DNA from: an uncultured Mollicutes bacterium
Lineage (GTDB): Bacteria > Bacillota_I > Bacilli_A > RFN20 > CAG-826
DNA: 12,626 nucleotides
Assembly: GCA_900542595.1 (NCBI GenBank)
Contig: UQOB01000036.1
Span: forward strand, 1-12,626
Reading direction: 5' to 3'
Shown: in pieces, positions 1 to 5,802 of the stretch
How the letters are laid out: each line of letters starts with the position of its first letter
Position numbering within the stretch: the stretch's first letter is position 1
Translations under genes and position numbers: made by a program
Notes under the pieces: generated by a model
Told to the model about the DNA's origin: nothing
Database searches by the model: none
Seen by the model: only the letters and a program-made list of their open reading frames with translations

Positions 1-54
1 AACCTACAACCGATCGGTTAACAGCCGATTGCTCTGCCATTGAGCTAAGCAAGC
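1..54 (-). tRNA. tRNA-Asn (GTT), 3' part cut off by the window edge
   Basis: Read on the minus strand from base 54, the sequence gives a 7-nt 5' acceptor arm (GCTTGCT), TA, the D-arm start GCTC, an anticodon stem CGGCT/ACCGA region and loop CTGTTAA with anticodon GTT (plus-strand bases 20-22 are aac). It then runs into the variable region and the start of the T arm, where the window ends. The body closely resembles Bacillus-type tRNA-Asn (ATCGGCTGTTAACCGAT is shared). The 3' acceptor strand and CCA lie outside, so the acceptor pairing cannot be checked. Confidence 0.93.
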
Positions 55-76
55 GTCGCACAAACGTGCATGCACT

Positions 77-105
77 ATATTACCGATGGTCAACGGGTTT
101 TGCAA
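77..105 (-). promoter_or_regulatory. Possible promoter of tRNA-Asn
   Basis: On the minus strand a -35-like TTGCAA (100-105) is followed by a 17-nt spacer and a -10-like TAATAT (77-82). An overlapping TATAGT at 74-79 is an alternative -10. Transcription would start near base 70, about 16 nt upstream of the tRNA. The boxes match the consensus only moderately (4 of 6 each), so this is a weak call resting mainly on position. Confidence 0.35.
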
Positions 106-152
106 TAAATTATGTGAGATTTTTTGCAAAACTTGGTTTGAGCCACTCTTCG

Positions 153-386
153 TTAAGCGGATAATTTTTTATCGATGCAATTAAGCAAGTCTCCGACCGT
201 TTTAAATCCCCCGAGTTCTTCCGCTTCAAAGTGGATTCCATAACGATCTTCTAAATCTAAGCACATCTCAACGACATCGAGGCTATCGAGCCCGAGGTCT
301 TTGAGGGTCGCATCATCTTTCAGTTCGGTTTTCCCGATTCTTTTCATGAAACTATCTCTAATTTCTTCAATTTGTTTACTGGCCAT
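153..386 (-). CDS. acpP: Acyl carrier protein
   Basis: A 77-aa acidic protein with the acyl carrier protein signature DLGLDSLDVVE. The serine of DSL (about residue 35) is the site to which 4'-phosphopantetheine is attached by holo-ACP synthase. The family carries growing acyl chains on that arm in fatty acid and phospholipid synthesis in the cytoplasm. Length and the C-terminal helix (VGDLLNCIDKKL) fit a complete bacterial ACP. The start is the ATG at 386, preceded by GAGGAAGC at good spacing. The frame is open upstream to 629, but that stretch runs through the pilus terminator and the pilin gene and is not coding. The gene lies just after the terminator of the Tad-like operon; no fatty acid genes are next to it, and I saw no convincing promoter in the T-rich gap upstream. 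Confidence 0.95.
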   Translation of the reverse strand: MASKQIEEIRDSFMKRIGKTELKDDATLKDLGLDSLDVVEMCLDLEDRYGIHFEAEELGGFKTVGDLLNCIDKKLSA

Positions 387-447
387 AAAAGCTTCCTCGC
401 TCCATAAAGTTACCATAAATTGAAAGAAGAAAAAAGAAATAAAACTG

Positions 448-495
448 AAAAAAGAAAAGCGGTTAAGTGAGGCCCCTCGCTCATTTAACCGCTTT
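448..495 (-). terminator. Rho-independent terminator of the Tad-like operon
   Basis: On the minus strand an 11-bp perfect stem, AAAGCGGTTAA (495-485) with TTAACCGCTTT (466-456), encloses a single A/C mismatch, a further 4-bp TGAG/CTCA stem and an 8-nt loop. It is followed by a T-rich run (TTTTCTTTTTT, 458-448). It starts 4 bases after the stop codon of the small pilin gene. The plus-strand side lacks a U-tract, so it acts in the minus direction only. Confidence 0.9.
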
Positions 496-498
496 ATA

Positions 499-672
499 TT
501 AGCCGAGAACGTTAACGTTGACGGCTTTTGTGCTTTTAGGAATGGTAACGCTGGCTTCGCTTTCCACCCGGTTTGCCATATTTTGGAAGGTGGGGACGAG
601 AACTGCCGCCATCGCTCCAAATATCGCAAGCACGAGGATCATCCCTAAAAGTTGACCTTTAAGTTCTGACAT
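499..672 (-). CDS. Small Flp-like pilin / pseudopilin (57 aa)
   Basis: A 57-aa protein beginning MSELKGQLLGMILVLAIFGA and ending in VNVNVLG. It has a short N-terminus, one hydrophobic helix (about residues 8-27) and a small polar C-terminal part, the plan of Flp/Tad major pilins. The KGQ before the hydrophobic segment resembles a prepilin cleavage context with glycine before the mature end. The glutamate normally at mature position 5 is missing (methionine there), so processing and assembly may be atypical. The start is decided by AAAGGAGGAAAT directly before the ATG at 672. It is the last gene of the Tad-like operon, 12 bases after the TadE-like gene and directly before the terminator. Identity as the major pilin is inferred from size and position; it could instead be a minor pseudopilin. 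Confidence 0.75.
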   Translation of the reverse strand: MSELKGQLLGMILVLAIFGAMAAVLVPTFQNMANRVESEASVTIPKSTKAVNVNVLG

Positions 673-684
673 ATTTCCTCCTTT

Positions 685-1026
685 CTAATCTAAGTATCCG
701 AGAACGGTCGAACGGGTGACCGTGACCTTCATGGCTTGTTGACTCATGATGAGGGGGGTAAAGCTTTTACTGATTTGGAAGGTTAAAATATCCCCCACTT
801 GGTAAGGACCTCTGCCGGTCGCCACGATCGTGGCCCCGCAGTTAGTTTTAACGAAGTGACGGATTTCACTTGTGACCCCACCGCTGATACTAATTTTCTT
901 CGCGACCGTCACCGAACACGTATCTAAGGTTGAATGGATAATTTGAATCGATGATAGGTCGCTGGTTAAACAGATGACTTGAATCGCGAAGAAGAGACTT
1001 AGAAGGAAGCCTAACTTAGAACCCAT
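685..1026 (-). CDS. TadE-like pseudopilin (membrane-anchored, 113 aa)
   Basis: A 113-aa protein with a hydrophobic N-terminal helix (about residues 5-22, KLGFLLSLFFAIQVICL) and a mostly beta-prone extracellular part that includes three cysteines (19, 37, 63). This architecture matches the TadE/TadF-type minor pilins often found after TadB/TadC in Firmicutes, but no TadE sequence motif is clear, so the family call rests on architecture and location. The ATG at 1026 lies inside the end of the tadC-like gene (11-base overlap) and has a G-rich site (GGGGGAT) at usable spacing, suggesting translational coupling. The role would be pilus initiation or stabilisation. No sequence motif gives a more specific function. 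Confidence 0.65.
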   Translation of the reverse strand: MGSKLGFLLSLFFAIQVICLTSDLSSIQIIHSTLDTCSVTVAKKISISGGVTSEIRHFVKTNCGATIVATGRGPYQVGDILTFQISKSFTPLIMSQQAMKVTVTRSTVLGYLD

Positions 1027-1702
1027 TGATTAAATCCCCCATGACAGTTACCACCCCAACCATAATCATGATCATCATTAAGGATGAGGCGATTACCGGT
1101 AATATCATCGCGTTATCAAACTTCTTCTCTTCTTTGATTAAATCTTCTCTTTTCGCATTCTCAGAATATGCGTGGAAGAGATGGAAGAATTGATCGATAT
1201 AACGTTGGTTACCCCCTTCATCCATCATCTTATAAATTGCGATCATCACTTGCCTGATTTCTTGACTTTCTAAATCGTTACAGAAGGTTAAGAAAGGAAC
1301 GACTGTTTTATCATTTTCAATATCGCTTAACAGCGTTTGAATCTTCTGAAAGAAATAGCTGGAAGAGAACTTCATCGTCTCTTTTAAAGCGGAGTAAGGT
1401 GTTAACCCAGTTTCCACATAAATCGCGAAGTAATCAAAGAGATGGATAAATTCCTTCTCCCGCATGTATTTTTCATCCTCTTTTTTCTCTTTCCGTTTGT
1501 TAAAAGCGAGATAAATCACCACGACGGAAATCAGTAGGCAAGAAAGGCTCAAGAAAAGGTTTTTAAGGAGGAGATAAGAGACGATGGATATAAGGGTCCC
1601 CGCGATACCGATGATCCAAAAGCCACTTTCTTTCCAGGAAAATCCCTTCCGAGAACCTTTCTCCCTTTTAAGAATGAGATTTTGCTTTTTGCTTTTTGCC
1701 AT
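1016..1702 (-). CDS. tadC: TadC-like pilus assembly platform protein (type II secretion F domain)
   Basis: A 228-aa inner-membrane protein with two N-terminal membrane segments (about 27-46 and 49-67), a cytoplasmic helical region (about 70-195) and a C-terminal membrane segment (about 198-221). The cytoplasmic part has the typical T2SSF pattern FAIYVETGLTPYSALKE and a second DEGGN turn. In Tad systems TadB and TadC form the membrane platform driven by the TadA ATPase. It starts at an ATG with AGGAGG eight bases upstream, and this start lies inside the end of the tadB-like gene (35-base overlap). Its own end overlaps the next gene by 11 bases. TadB versus TadC is assigned from gene order and from this protein being followed by the pilins; both are the same superfamily. 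Confidence 0.82.
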   Translation of the reverse strand: MAKSKKQNLILKREKGSRKGFSWKESGFWIIGIAGTLISIVSYLLLKNLFLSLSCLLISVVVIYLAFNKRKEKKEDEKYMREKEFIHLFDYFAIYVETGLTPYSALKETMKFSSSYFFQKIQTLLSDIENDKTVVPFLTFCNDLESQEIRQVMIAIYKMMDEGGNQRYIDQFFHLFHAYSENAKREDLIKEEKKFDNAMILPVIASSLMMIMIMVGVVTVMGDLINGF

Positions 1703-2402
1703 GTTTAATGCCTCCTAAAGGTAGTTTTGAAGGATAAAGAAGATAAGTGAAATAAATGATGGCCCCTAAAGTGAGAAGGAAATAAACTCCTCCTAAAAGT
1801 AAGAACCAGATATTATTTGCTAAAGCGGTGTAAAAGTTATTTAAGCCGATTCTTACGAACAAGGCGACCGCGATACTCATGCCCCACAAGACCCCAAACT
1901 GGGCTAAATATCGTTTCTTAACCCGGTACACTGCATCTCCGTCCGCTTCTTCGAGGGATGCTTCTTGGAAGAGAGGTTGACTGAGCTTTAAGATATCCCC
2001 ACCTTGCTCTTCAAAGAGAGTGTAAATTGACCTAAATACTCTAAAGAAATCAAACGCGAAGTATCTTCCTAAGTAATCAAGTCTTTCGCCTAAGGGGGAA
2101 TCATTTAAACCTTCAATCTTGCCCTTTAATTCACTCGGTAAGACATTTACCGCGCTTTTAAAGGCCTCTTCCCCGCTATTTTGGACAGCAAGGCTGATGA
2201 TGAAGGTTTGAATAAAGTGGAAACAGTATTTTCTTTTACTGTTATCGATATTGAGCTGAATGACCCGCGGAATAACAAAGAGATAAAAAGCGAGGGTAAA
2301 AGTGAGGAAGACCGCGATGGTGATATAGAGGTTAGATGTTAAGAAGAAGGACGTTAAAGCGAAGATTAAACCGAACAGTAAGCTATAAGTGAGATTCTTC
2401 AT
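1668..2402 (-). CDS. tadB: TadB-like pilus assembly platform protein (type II secretion F domain)
   Basis: A 244-aa membrane protein with paired N-terminal membrane segments (about 6-23 and 26-45), a cytoplasmic helical domain (about 50-165, with FIISLAVQNSGEEAFKSA and LFEEQGGDILKLSQPLF) and paired C-terminal segments (about 169-185 and 197-222). This is the standard TadB layout. It ends in a basic tail (HGKKQKAKSHS) that is largely encoded by the region shared with the next gene. The ATG at 2402 has a GGAG site and overlaps the TadA-like gene by 20 bases. It should work with the ATPase encoded immediately upstream and the TadC-like protein encoded downstream in a pilus or secretion machine at the cytoplasmic membrane. 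Confidence 0.85.
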   Translation of the reverse strand: MKNLTYSLLFGLIFALTSFFLTSNLYITIAVFLTFTLAFYLFVIPRVIQLNIDNSKRKYCFHFIQTFIISLAVQNSGEEAFKSAVNVLPSELKGKIEGLNDSPLGERLDYLGRYFAFDFFRVFRSIYTLFEEQGGDILKLSQPLFQEASLEEADGDAVYRVKKRYLAQFGVLWGMSIAVALFVRIGLNNFYTALANNIWFLLLGGVYFLLTLGAIIYFTYLLYPSKLPLGGIKHGKKQKAKSHS

Positions 2403-3345
2403 AAGGGTTACTCCAGATTATTTCTAAGTTTTCATTTTTCATAACGGCAATTTCTTTTACATAACGGATGATCTTTCCGTCTTCGTCCTCTCTCTTTTCT
2501 AGGAAGCAAAAAGCATGAAAGACGCTTCTCAAATCTTTTTCTAAATTTTCTTCTTTAAGCGATGGGCTCCAGAAGAGACTGAGCCGTACCATTCTCGGGA
2601 TCACCCCTTCTAAATCTTTCGCATGGATAGACGTGATGACCGGGTGGCCGCTTAAAGCGGACGTTAAGATATCGAACATCTCTTTTCCCCGAGCTTCCGC
2701 GATAATGAGGTAATCTGGGTTATTTCTTAAAGCGTTCGCAATCAAATGATCAAAAGAACTGGGGTTATAAGATTCATTCATCAACCAAGTTGTTAAATCG
2801 ATATTGCTATCGTTCTTGATGGTTAATTCTTCTACGTTATCGATGACGACAGCTTTTTGATGAGGTGATAAATGGTTAACTAACCACTTTTGGAGTTCGG
2901 TTTTCCCCACGCCAGTTTGACCCGCGATGATGATGGATTCCCCTTTCTTTAAGAAATCAAGAAGGATGTTCTTTCCTTCTTCATCGAGAAAGTGTTCATC
3001 ATAGCTGACGACGTCATCTTCACTAGCGATTCTGATCGAAAAGGTGGGAACTTTTTCATTCTTCACTCGTCCAATCGATGGGTATACCGCGTTAACCCGG
3101 TAAGGACCAAAACTTAAATCGAGGAAAGGGGTCGCAAAAGAGAAACTCCGTTCCGCTAAATTCGCGATATTCCGTAAGAAACTTAGGATATCGTCAGGTG
3201 ATAAAAAGATTTCACTCTTCCTTCTACCTTCGTTACGGGTTACATAATAGATATCTTGTCCGTTATAGCTGATATCGGTCACTCCCGGAATGGTTAATAA
3301 TTCGTTTAAGAACGAACCTTGAAAGTAAGTTAAGAGTTTACTCAT
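2383..3345 (-). CDS. tadA: TadA/CpaF-type secretion ATPase
   Basis: A 320-aa ATPase of the type II/IV secretion family. Visible elements in order: an N-terminal domain to about residue 130, a Walker A loop GQTGVGKT (142-149), an acidic Asp-box segment VVIDNVEEL (about 166-174), a Walker B-like segment LIIAEARG (213-220) and the His-box SALSGHPVITSIHAKD (about 229-244). These are the conserved nucleotide-binding elements of the VirB11/TadA group, which powers pilin extrusion. The protein is shorter than many CpaF proteins because the long N-terminal extension is missing; the N-terminus begins directly with the fold preceding the ATPase core. The ATG at 3345 overlaps the previous stop (ATGA) and has AAAGGAG upstream. 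The next platform genes follow with overlaps. Confidence 0.93.
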   Translation of the reverse strand: MSKLLTYFQGSFLNELLTIPGVTDISYNGQDIYYVTRNEGRRKSEIFLSPDDILSFLRNIANLAERSFSFATPFLDLSFGPYRVNAVYPSIGRVKNEKVPTFSIRIASEDDVVSYDEHFLDEEGKNILLDFLKKGESIIIAGQTGVGKTELQKWLVNHLSPHQKAVVIDNVEELTIKNDSNIDLTTWLMNESYNPSSFDHLIANALRNNPDYLIIAEARGKEMFDILTSALSGHPVITSIHAKDLEGVIPRMVRLSLFWSPSLKEENLEKDLRSVFHAFCFLEKREDEDGKIIRYVKEIAVMKNENLEIIWSNPYEESHL

Positions 3346-3740
3346 AGAACCGCTCCTTTGGTGATCCGGAAGTTTAAAGAATTGTTATATTCAAAGCTAT
3401 TTAAATACCTAGCATCTAAGGTAATAGTTAAGGCAGTCGGGTAACTTTGTCCCCGGTAGAAATAAGCATCCGCGACATGGAAATCGAGTTCATAGTCGAT
3501 AGAGTTCCCATAAGGTTTAAAGCTATCGTTCAGGATGGTACTAACCCGGCTCATCGCGAGATTAATATCGAAGTATGGGCCGTTAGAAAGAGCGATGGGA
3601 CTGGCGCTATTGACGCAGGTTTTAAGGACGTTATCGTCAATCTGCATGAAAGTTTTTGCGATTGTGCTGTAGCCATTCGCAAAGCGAAAGACCCCGAGCG
3701 ACACCACGAACGTAAAACTGACAACTAAGAAATTAAGCAT
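3342..3740 (-). CDS. Membrane-anchored pilin-like protein of the Tad-like operon (132 aa)
   Basis: A 132-aa protein with one N-terminal hydrophobic helix (MLNFLVVSFTFVVSLGVFRF) and a soluble, beta-prone remainder with one cysteine. This is the shape of a minor pilin or TadE/TadF-type pseudopilin, but I see no family motif. I place the start at the ATG at 3740, not the TTG at 3743: the GGAGG site lies 7 bases from the ATG but only 4 from the TTG, and the ATG forms a TGATG stop-start overlap with the upstream gene. The 3' end overlaps the TadA-like start by four bases (ATGA). Position between the exported protein and the ATPase implies a role in the same apparatus. Confidence 0.72.
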   Translation of the reverse strand: MLNFLVVSFTFVVSLGVFRFANGYSTIAKTFMQIDDNVLKTCVNSASPIALSNGPYFDINLAMSRVSTILNDSFKPYGNSIDYELDFHVADAYFYRGQSYPTALTITLDARYLNSFEYNNSLNFRITKGAVL

Positions 3741-4795
3741 CAATATTCCTCCACGCAGAATTCACTGTTACCGCAGCTTCCAAAATAGTTACCGGTTTGA
3801 ATGATGGAAAAGTTAATCGATAAGTGCCAGAGACCATTCTCCCCCACCCCTTGTAAGATAAGAACAAAGTCATAAGTTCGACTTTCCCCGGTCTTAACTG
3901 GTGGAAGCAAGATATCTTTTGTCCTAATATCATGAGCTGACCCTTGCTTCGGTCTAAGTGTCCGACCATCAGGCGAGGCGAACATATAATCTTTTGAGAC
4001 CGGGTAATAGACGTTCTTAGACATCTCTTCAAAGACGAGAGGGAAACCTACGACTCTCCTTCCCCTATAAAGCGAGGTTTCAAAACCGGGTAATAAATCA
4101 ATATGATTAGTTAGTACTAAGTCCGCTTTGGTGGGAACAAAAGGGATCTCTTGCAAGGCATAGTCCTTTTGTTTAAACAACATCTGGCTCAAGGGAACAA
4201 CGTTCGCCTGCGGAGCGGTATAGACGCTCTGTATCCCCTTCGTCTGGATTTCATGGGAATAGCAGTACGCGCGTCCATTCCTAAATCTAGTTCCTAAACC
4301 GTAAGTCCCTTTGACGTTCGTATCCGTATCTGGATCTAAGGTGTAATAGGTTTTTCCATTTAGCATCGTCCCAAACTTAAAGTAGGTGGGCCAGAAGACG
4401 GTTCTTTTTCCGGGATAAGACAAAGTAAATTCACATTCGACGGTATAGATGGATTCCGTGATATCGTCCGCCATAATCATCCGGCTCCAGAGGTAATCGT
4501 TACCCGCTTTGACTTCGATCGGGGAACGGGAAATGACGGCTTGGTAACCTGCCCCACCAGTCTTTTGATCAATGATATCAGAATGGATATATGCGTTGAG
4601 CTCGACGTTCACATCCTGAGTCGCATGAAAACCCCAGGTATATTTAAAATTGTATTCATTAGTCGTGATGGGGTAGATTGTCCGGTCACTAAAACCCCCG
4701 AAGTCAGTGGGGTAAACTACCGCGGCTTTAACGGTGAAACTTCCAAGCAAGGGCCATAACAAAAACAACCCCAATAAGAGTTTGAGCTTTTTCAT
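3740..4795 (-). CDS. Exported cysteine-containing protein of unknown function in the Tad-like operon
   Basis: A 351-aa protein with a clear Sec signal peptide: basic start MKKLK, hydrophobic core LLLGLFLLWPLL, and a likely cleavage after VKA near residue 24. The mature part looks like an extracellular, mostly beta-rich protein with many Tyr, Thr and Gly. It contains four cysteines (about 121, 178, 341 and 347), the last two six residues apart at the extreme C-terminus, which could form two disulfides. I see no sortase motif, lipobox or C-terminal membrane anchor, so it may be released or attached to the pilus. I do not recognise a family. It is the second gene of the operon, 9 bases after the first gene, with only a weak AAAGAG site before its ATG. 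A pilus-tip or adhesin-like role is only an inference from location. Confidence 0.8.
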   Translation of the reverse strand: MKKLKLLLGLFLLWPLLGSFTVKAAVVYPTDFGGFSDRTIYPITTNEYNFKYTWGFHATQDVNVELNAYIHSDIIDQKTGGAGYQAVISRSPIEVKAGNDYLWSRMIMADDITESIYTVECEFTLSYPGKRTVFWPTYFKFGTMLNGKTYYTLDPDTDTNVKGTYGLGTRFRNGRAYCYSHEIQTKGIQSVYTAPQANVVPLSQMLFKQKDYALQEIPFVPTKADLVLTNHIDLLPGFETSLYRGRRVVGFPLVFEEMSKNVYYPVSKDYMFASPDGRTLRPKQGSAHDIRTKDILLPPVKTGESRTYDFVLILQGVGENGLWHLSINFSIIQTGNYFGSCGNSEFCVEEY

Positions 4796-4804
4796 ACCGG
4801 CTCT

Positions 4805-5164
4805 TTATTCTTTTAGAGCGTGGAACGCTCGAACCATAAAGTTATTTTTCCAGGGATTATATTGTTTGGAATCCAAATATTCTAACCACCAGAACTTATA
4901 ATGCCGTCCGTATTCGAGGACATCGTTTAAGAAACTTAACTGTTCTAACACTGTCAGTCCATCAAAGTATTCCCGGACTCGTAAAATGAAACGGGCCGCT
5001 ACTTTATCTTGGTGCCTGAGTAAAAAGTCCTTATCGACATCGTATATGTGTTCATCGGGTGAATATCCGATCTCGATGAGGGCTTGCCGGACTGCTGCAC
5101 CTAAAAGAAGAAGATAATCGCGTTCCTTCATTTTGGGAAAAGTGATTTCCATTTCTTCACTCAT
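4805..5164 (-). CDS. Hypothetical cytoplasmic protein, first gene of the Tad-like operon (119 aa)
   Basis: A 119-aa soluble, mainly helical protein with no signal peptide or membrane segment. It is rich in aromatic residues towards the C-terminus (YGRHYKFWWLEYLDSKQYNPW). I do not recognise the family. The start is well supported: AAAGGAGGTT lies just upstream of the ATG at 5164. It is the promoter-proximal gene of the eight-gene operon and is followed after 9 bases by the exported protein. Its place suggests a cytoplasmic partner or regulator of the pilus apparatus, or an unrelated passenger; the sequence does not distinguish these. Confidence 0.8.
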   Translation of the reverse strand: MSEEMEITFPKMKERDYLLLLGAAVRQALIEIGYSPDEHIYDVDKDFLLRHQDKVAARFILRVREYFDGLTVLEQLSFLNDVLEYGRHYKFWWLEYLDSKQYNPWKNNFMVRAFHALKE

Positions 5165-5184
5165 GGTCGTAACCTCCTTTCCTT

Positions 5185-5213
5185 CTTATAGCGCAATTCT
5201 AGAAAAATGTCCC
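5185..5213 (-). promoter_or_regulatory. Predicted promoter of the Tad-like operon
   Basis: On the minus strand GGGACA (-35-like, 5208-5213) is followed by exactly 17 bases and TATAAG (5185-5190). Transcription would start around 5178, which puts the Shine-Dalgarno AAAGGAGGTT (5171-5180) at the very 5' end of the message. The same arrangement is seen before the gene at 9082, which supports it. The -35 box matches only 4 of 6 positions. An alternative start further upstream within this 101-base divergent region is possible. Confidence 0.5.
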
Positions 5214-5228
5214 TAAAAATTCTAATAA

Positions 5229-5259
5229 TTTACCTTTAATTTTTTAGACCACGTATAAT
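5229..5259 (+). promoter_or_regulatory. Promoter of the guanylate-kinase-like gene, predicted leaderless
   Basis: A perfect -10 box TATAAT lies at 5254-5259, and a -35-like TTTACC at 5229-5234 (spacer 19) precedes it. The expected start point, seven bases after the -10, is base 5266, the A of the ATG itself. No purine-rich ribosome binding site lies between or just before, and an in-frame TAG at 5245-5247 excludes an earlier start. The -10 is convincing; the -35 is weak. Confidence 0.7.
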
Positions 5260-5265
5260 AACAAT

Positions 5266-5802
5266 ATGATTTTACTCACAGGGGCATCGGCTTCCGGCAA
5301 GACGGAAGTAGCTAAAACTTTACGGGAAGAATTCCACATTGTGAAAGCCGTCACCTGCACCACGCGGCCGATGAGAAAAGGGGAAGTTGATGGCAGGGAT
5401 TATTTTTTCTTAACGAAGGAAGAATTCTTAAAACGGAAAGAAGAAGGCTTCTTTGTGGAAACCACTTATTACAATGGTAACTACTACGGCTGCGGAAAAG
5501 ACCAAATCGCGCCCAACCGGGTAGTCGTCGTCGACCCCACTGGCTTAAAGAACTTCCAAGCTCTCCATATCCCAGGGATTGTTTCTTTTCTTTTAACAGC
5601 CAGTGAGAAAATTCGAATTCAAAGAATGCTCCACCGGGGGGATAAAAGGGATAATATCGCCCAACGTATCATCTACGACCGAAAAGAATTTAAGCGTGTT
5701 CTTCATACCACTTACGTCATTAAAACTGACGACTTAAATCTCGAACAAGTAGCGATGTTAGTCTTGGAACTTTATCAAAAAGCTCTGCAAAAACTCAATT
5801 AA
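5266..5802 (+). CDS. Guanylate-kinase-family protein
   Basis: A 178-aa P-loop nucleoside monophosphate kinase. The P-loop is GASASGKT (6-13), right at the N-terminus. GMP-binding features of guanylate kinase follow: TTRPMRKGEVDGRDYFF (32-48), FVE (to residue 65) and YNGNYYG (69-75). A lid-like segment RMLHRGDKRDNIAQRI follows at about 120-135. The family phosphorylates GMP to GDP with ATP. Departures from the standard enzyme are its shorter length (typical members are about 200 aa), P-loop residues ASAS instead of PSGV, CGK where T/S normally follows the YYG, and VDPTG in place of the usual DIDxQG. It may be the cell's only Gmk in divergent form or a paralogue with changed substrate. It is the only plus-strand gene and converges on the dehydrogenase gene with a 4-base overlap of 3' ends. 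Confidence 0.82.
   Translation: MILLTGASASGKTEVAKTLREEFHIVKAVTCTTRPMRKGEVDGRDYFFLTKEEFLKRKEEGFFVETTYYNGNYYGCGKDQIAPNRVVVVDPTGLKNFQALHIPGIVSFLLTASEKIRIQRMLHRGDKRDNIAQRIIYDRKEFKRVLHTTYVIKTDDLNLEQVAMLVLELYQKALQKLN

Noticed and set aside
98..130. Inverted TTTTGCAA repeats after the ACP gene as a terminator
   Set aside because: The arms pair but are A/T-rich with a long loop and are followed by CCCG rather than a U-run on the minus strand.
387..629. N-terminal extension of the acyl carrier protein to a 158-aa protein
   Set aside because: The extension runs through the pilus operon terminator and antisense-frame over the pilin gene; a good GAGGAAGC site precedes the ATG at 386, and the resulting 77 aa is the normal ACP length.
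3447..3728. Plus-strand 93-aa open frame
   Set aside because: It lies entirely opposite the membrane-anchored pilin-like gene, has no ribosome site or recognisable domain, and the minus-strand gene is well supported by overlaps.
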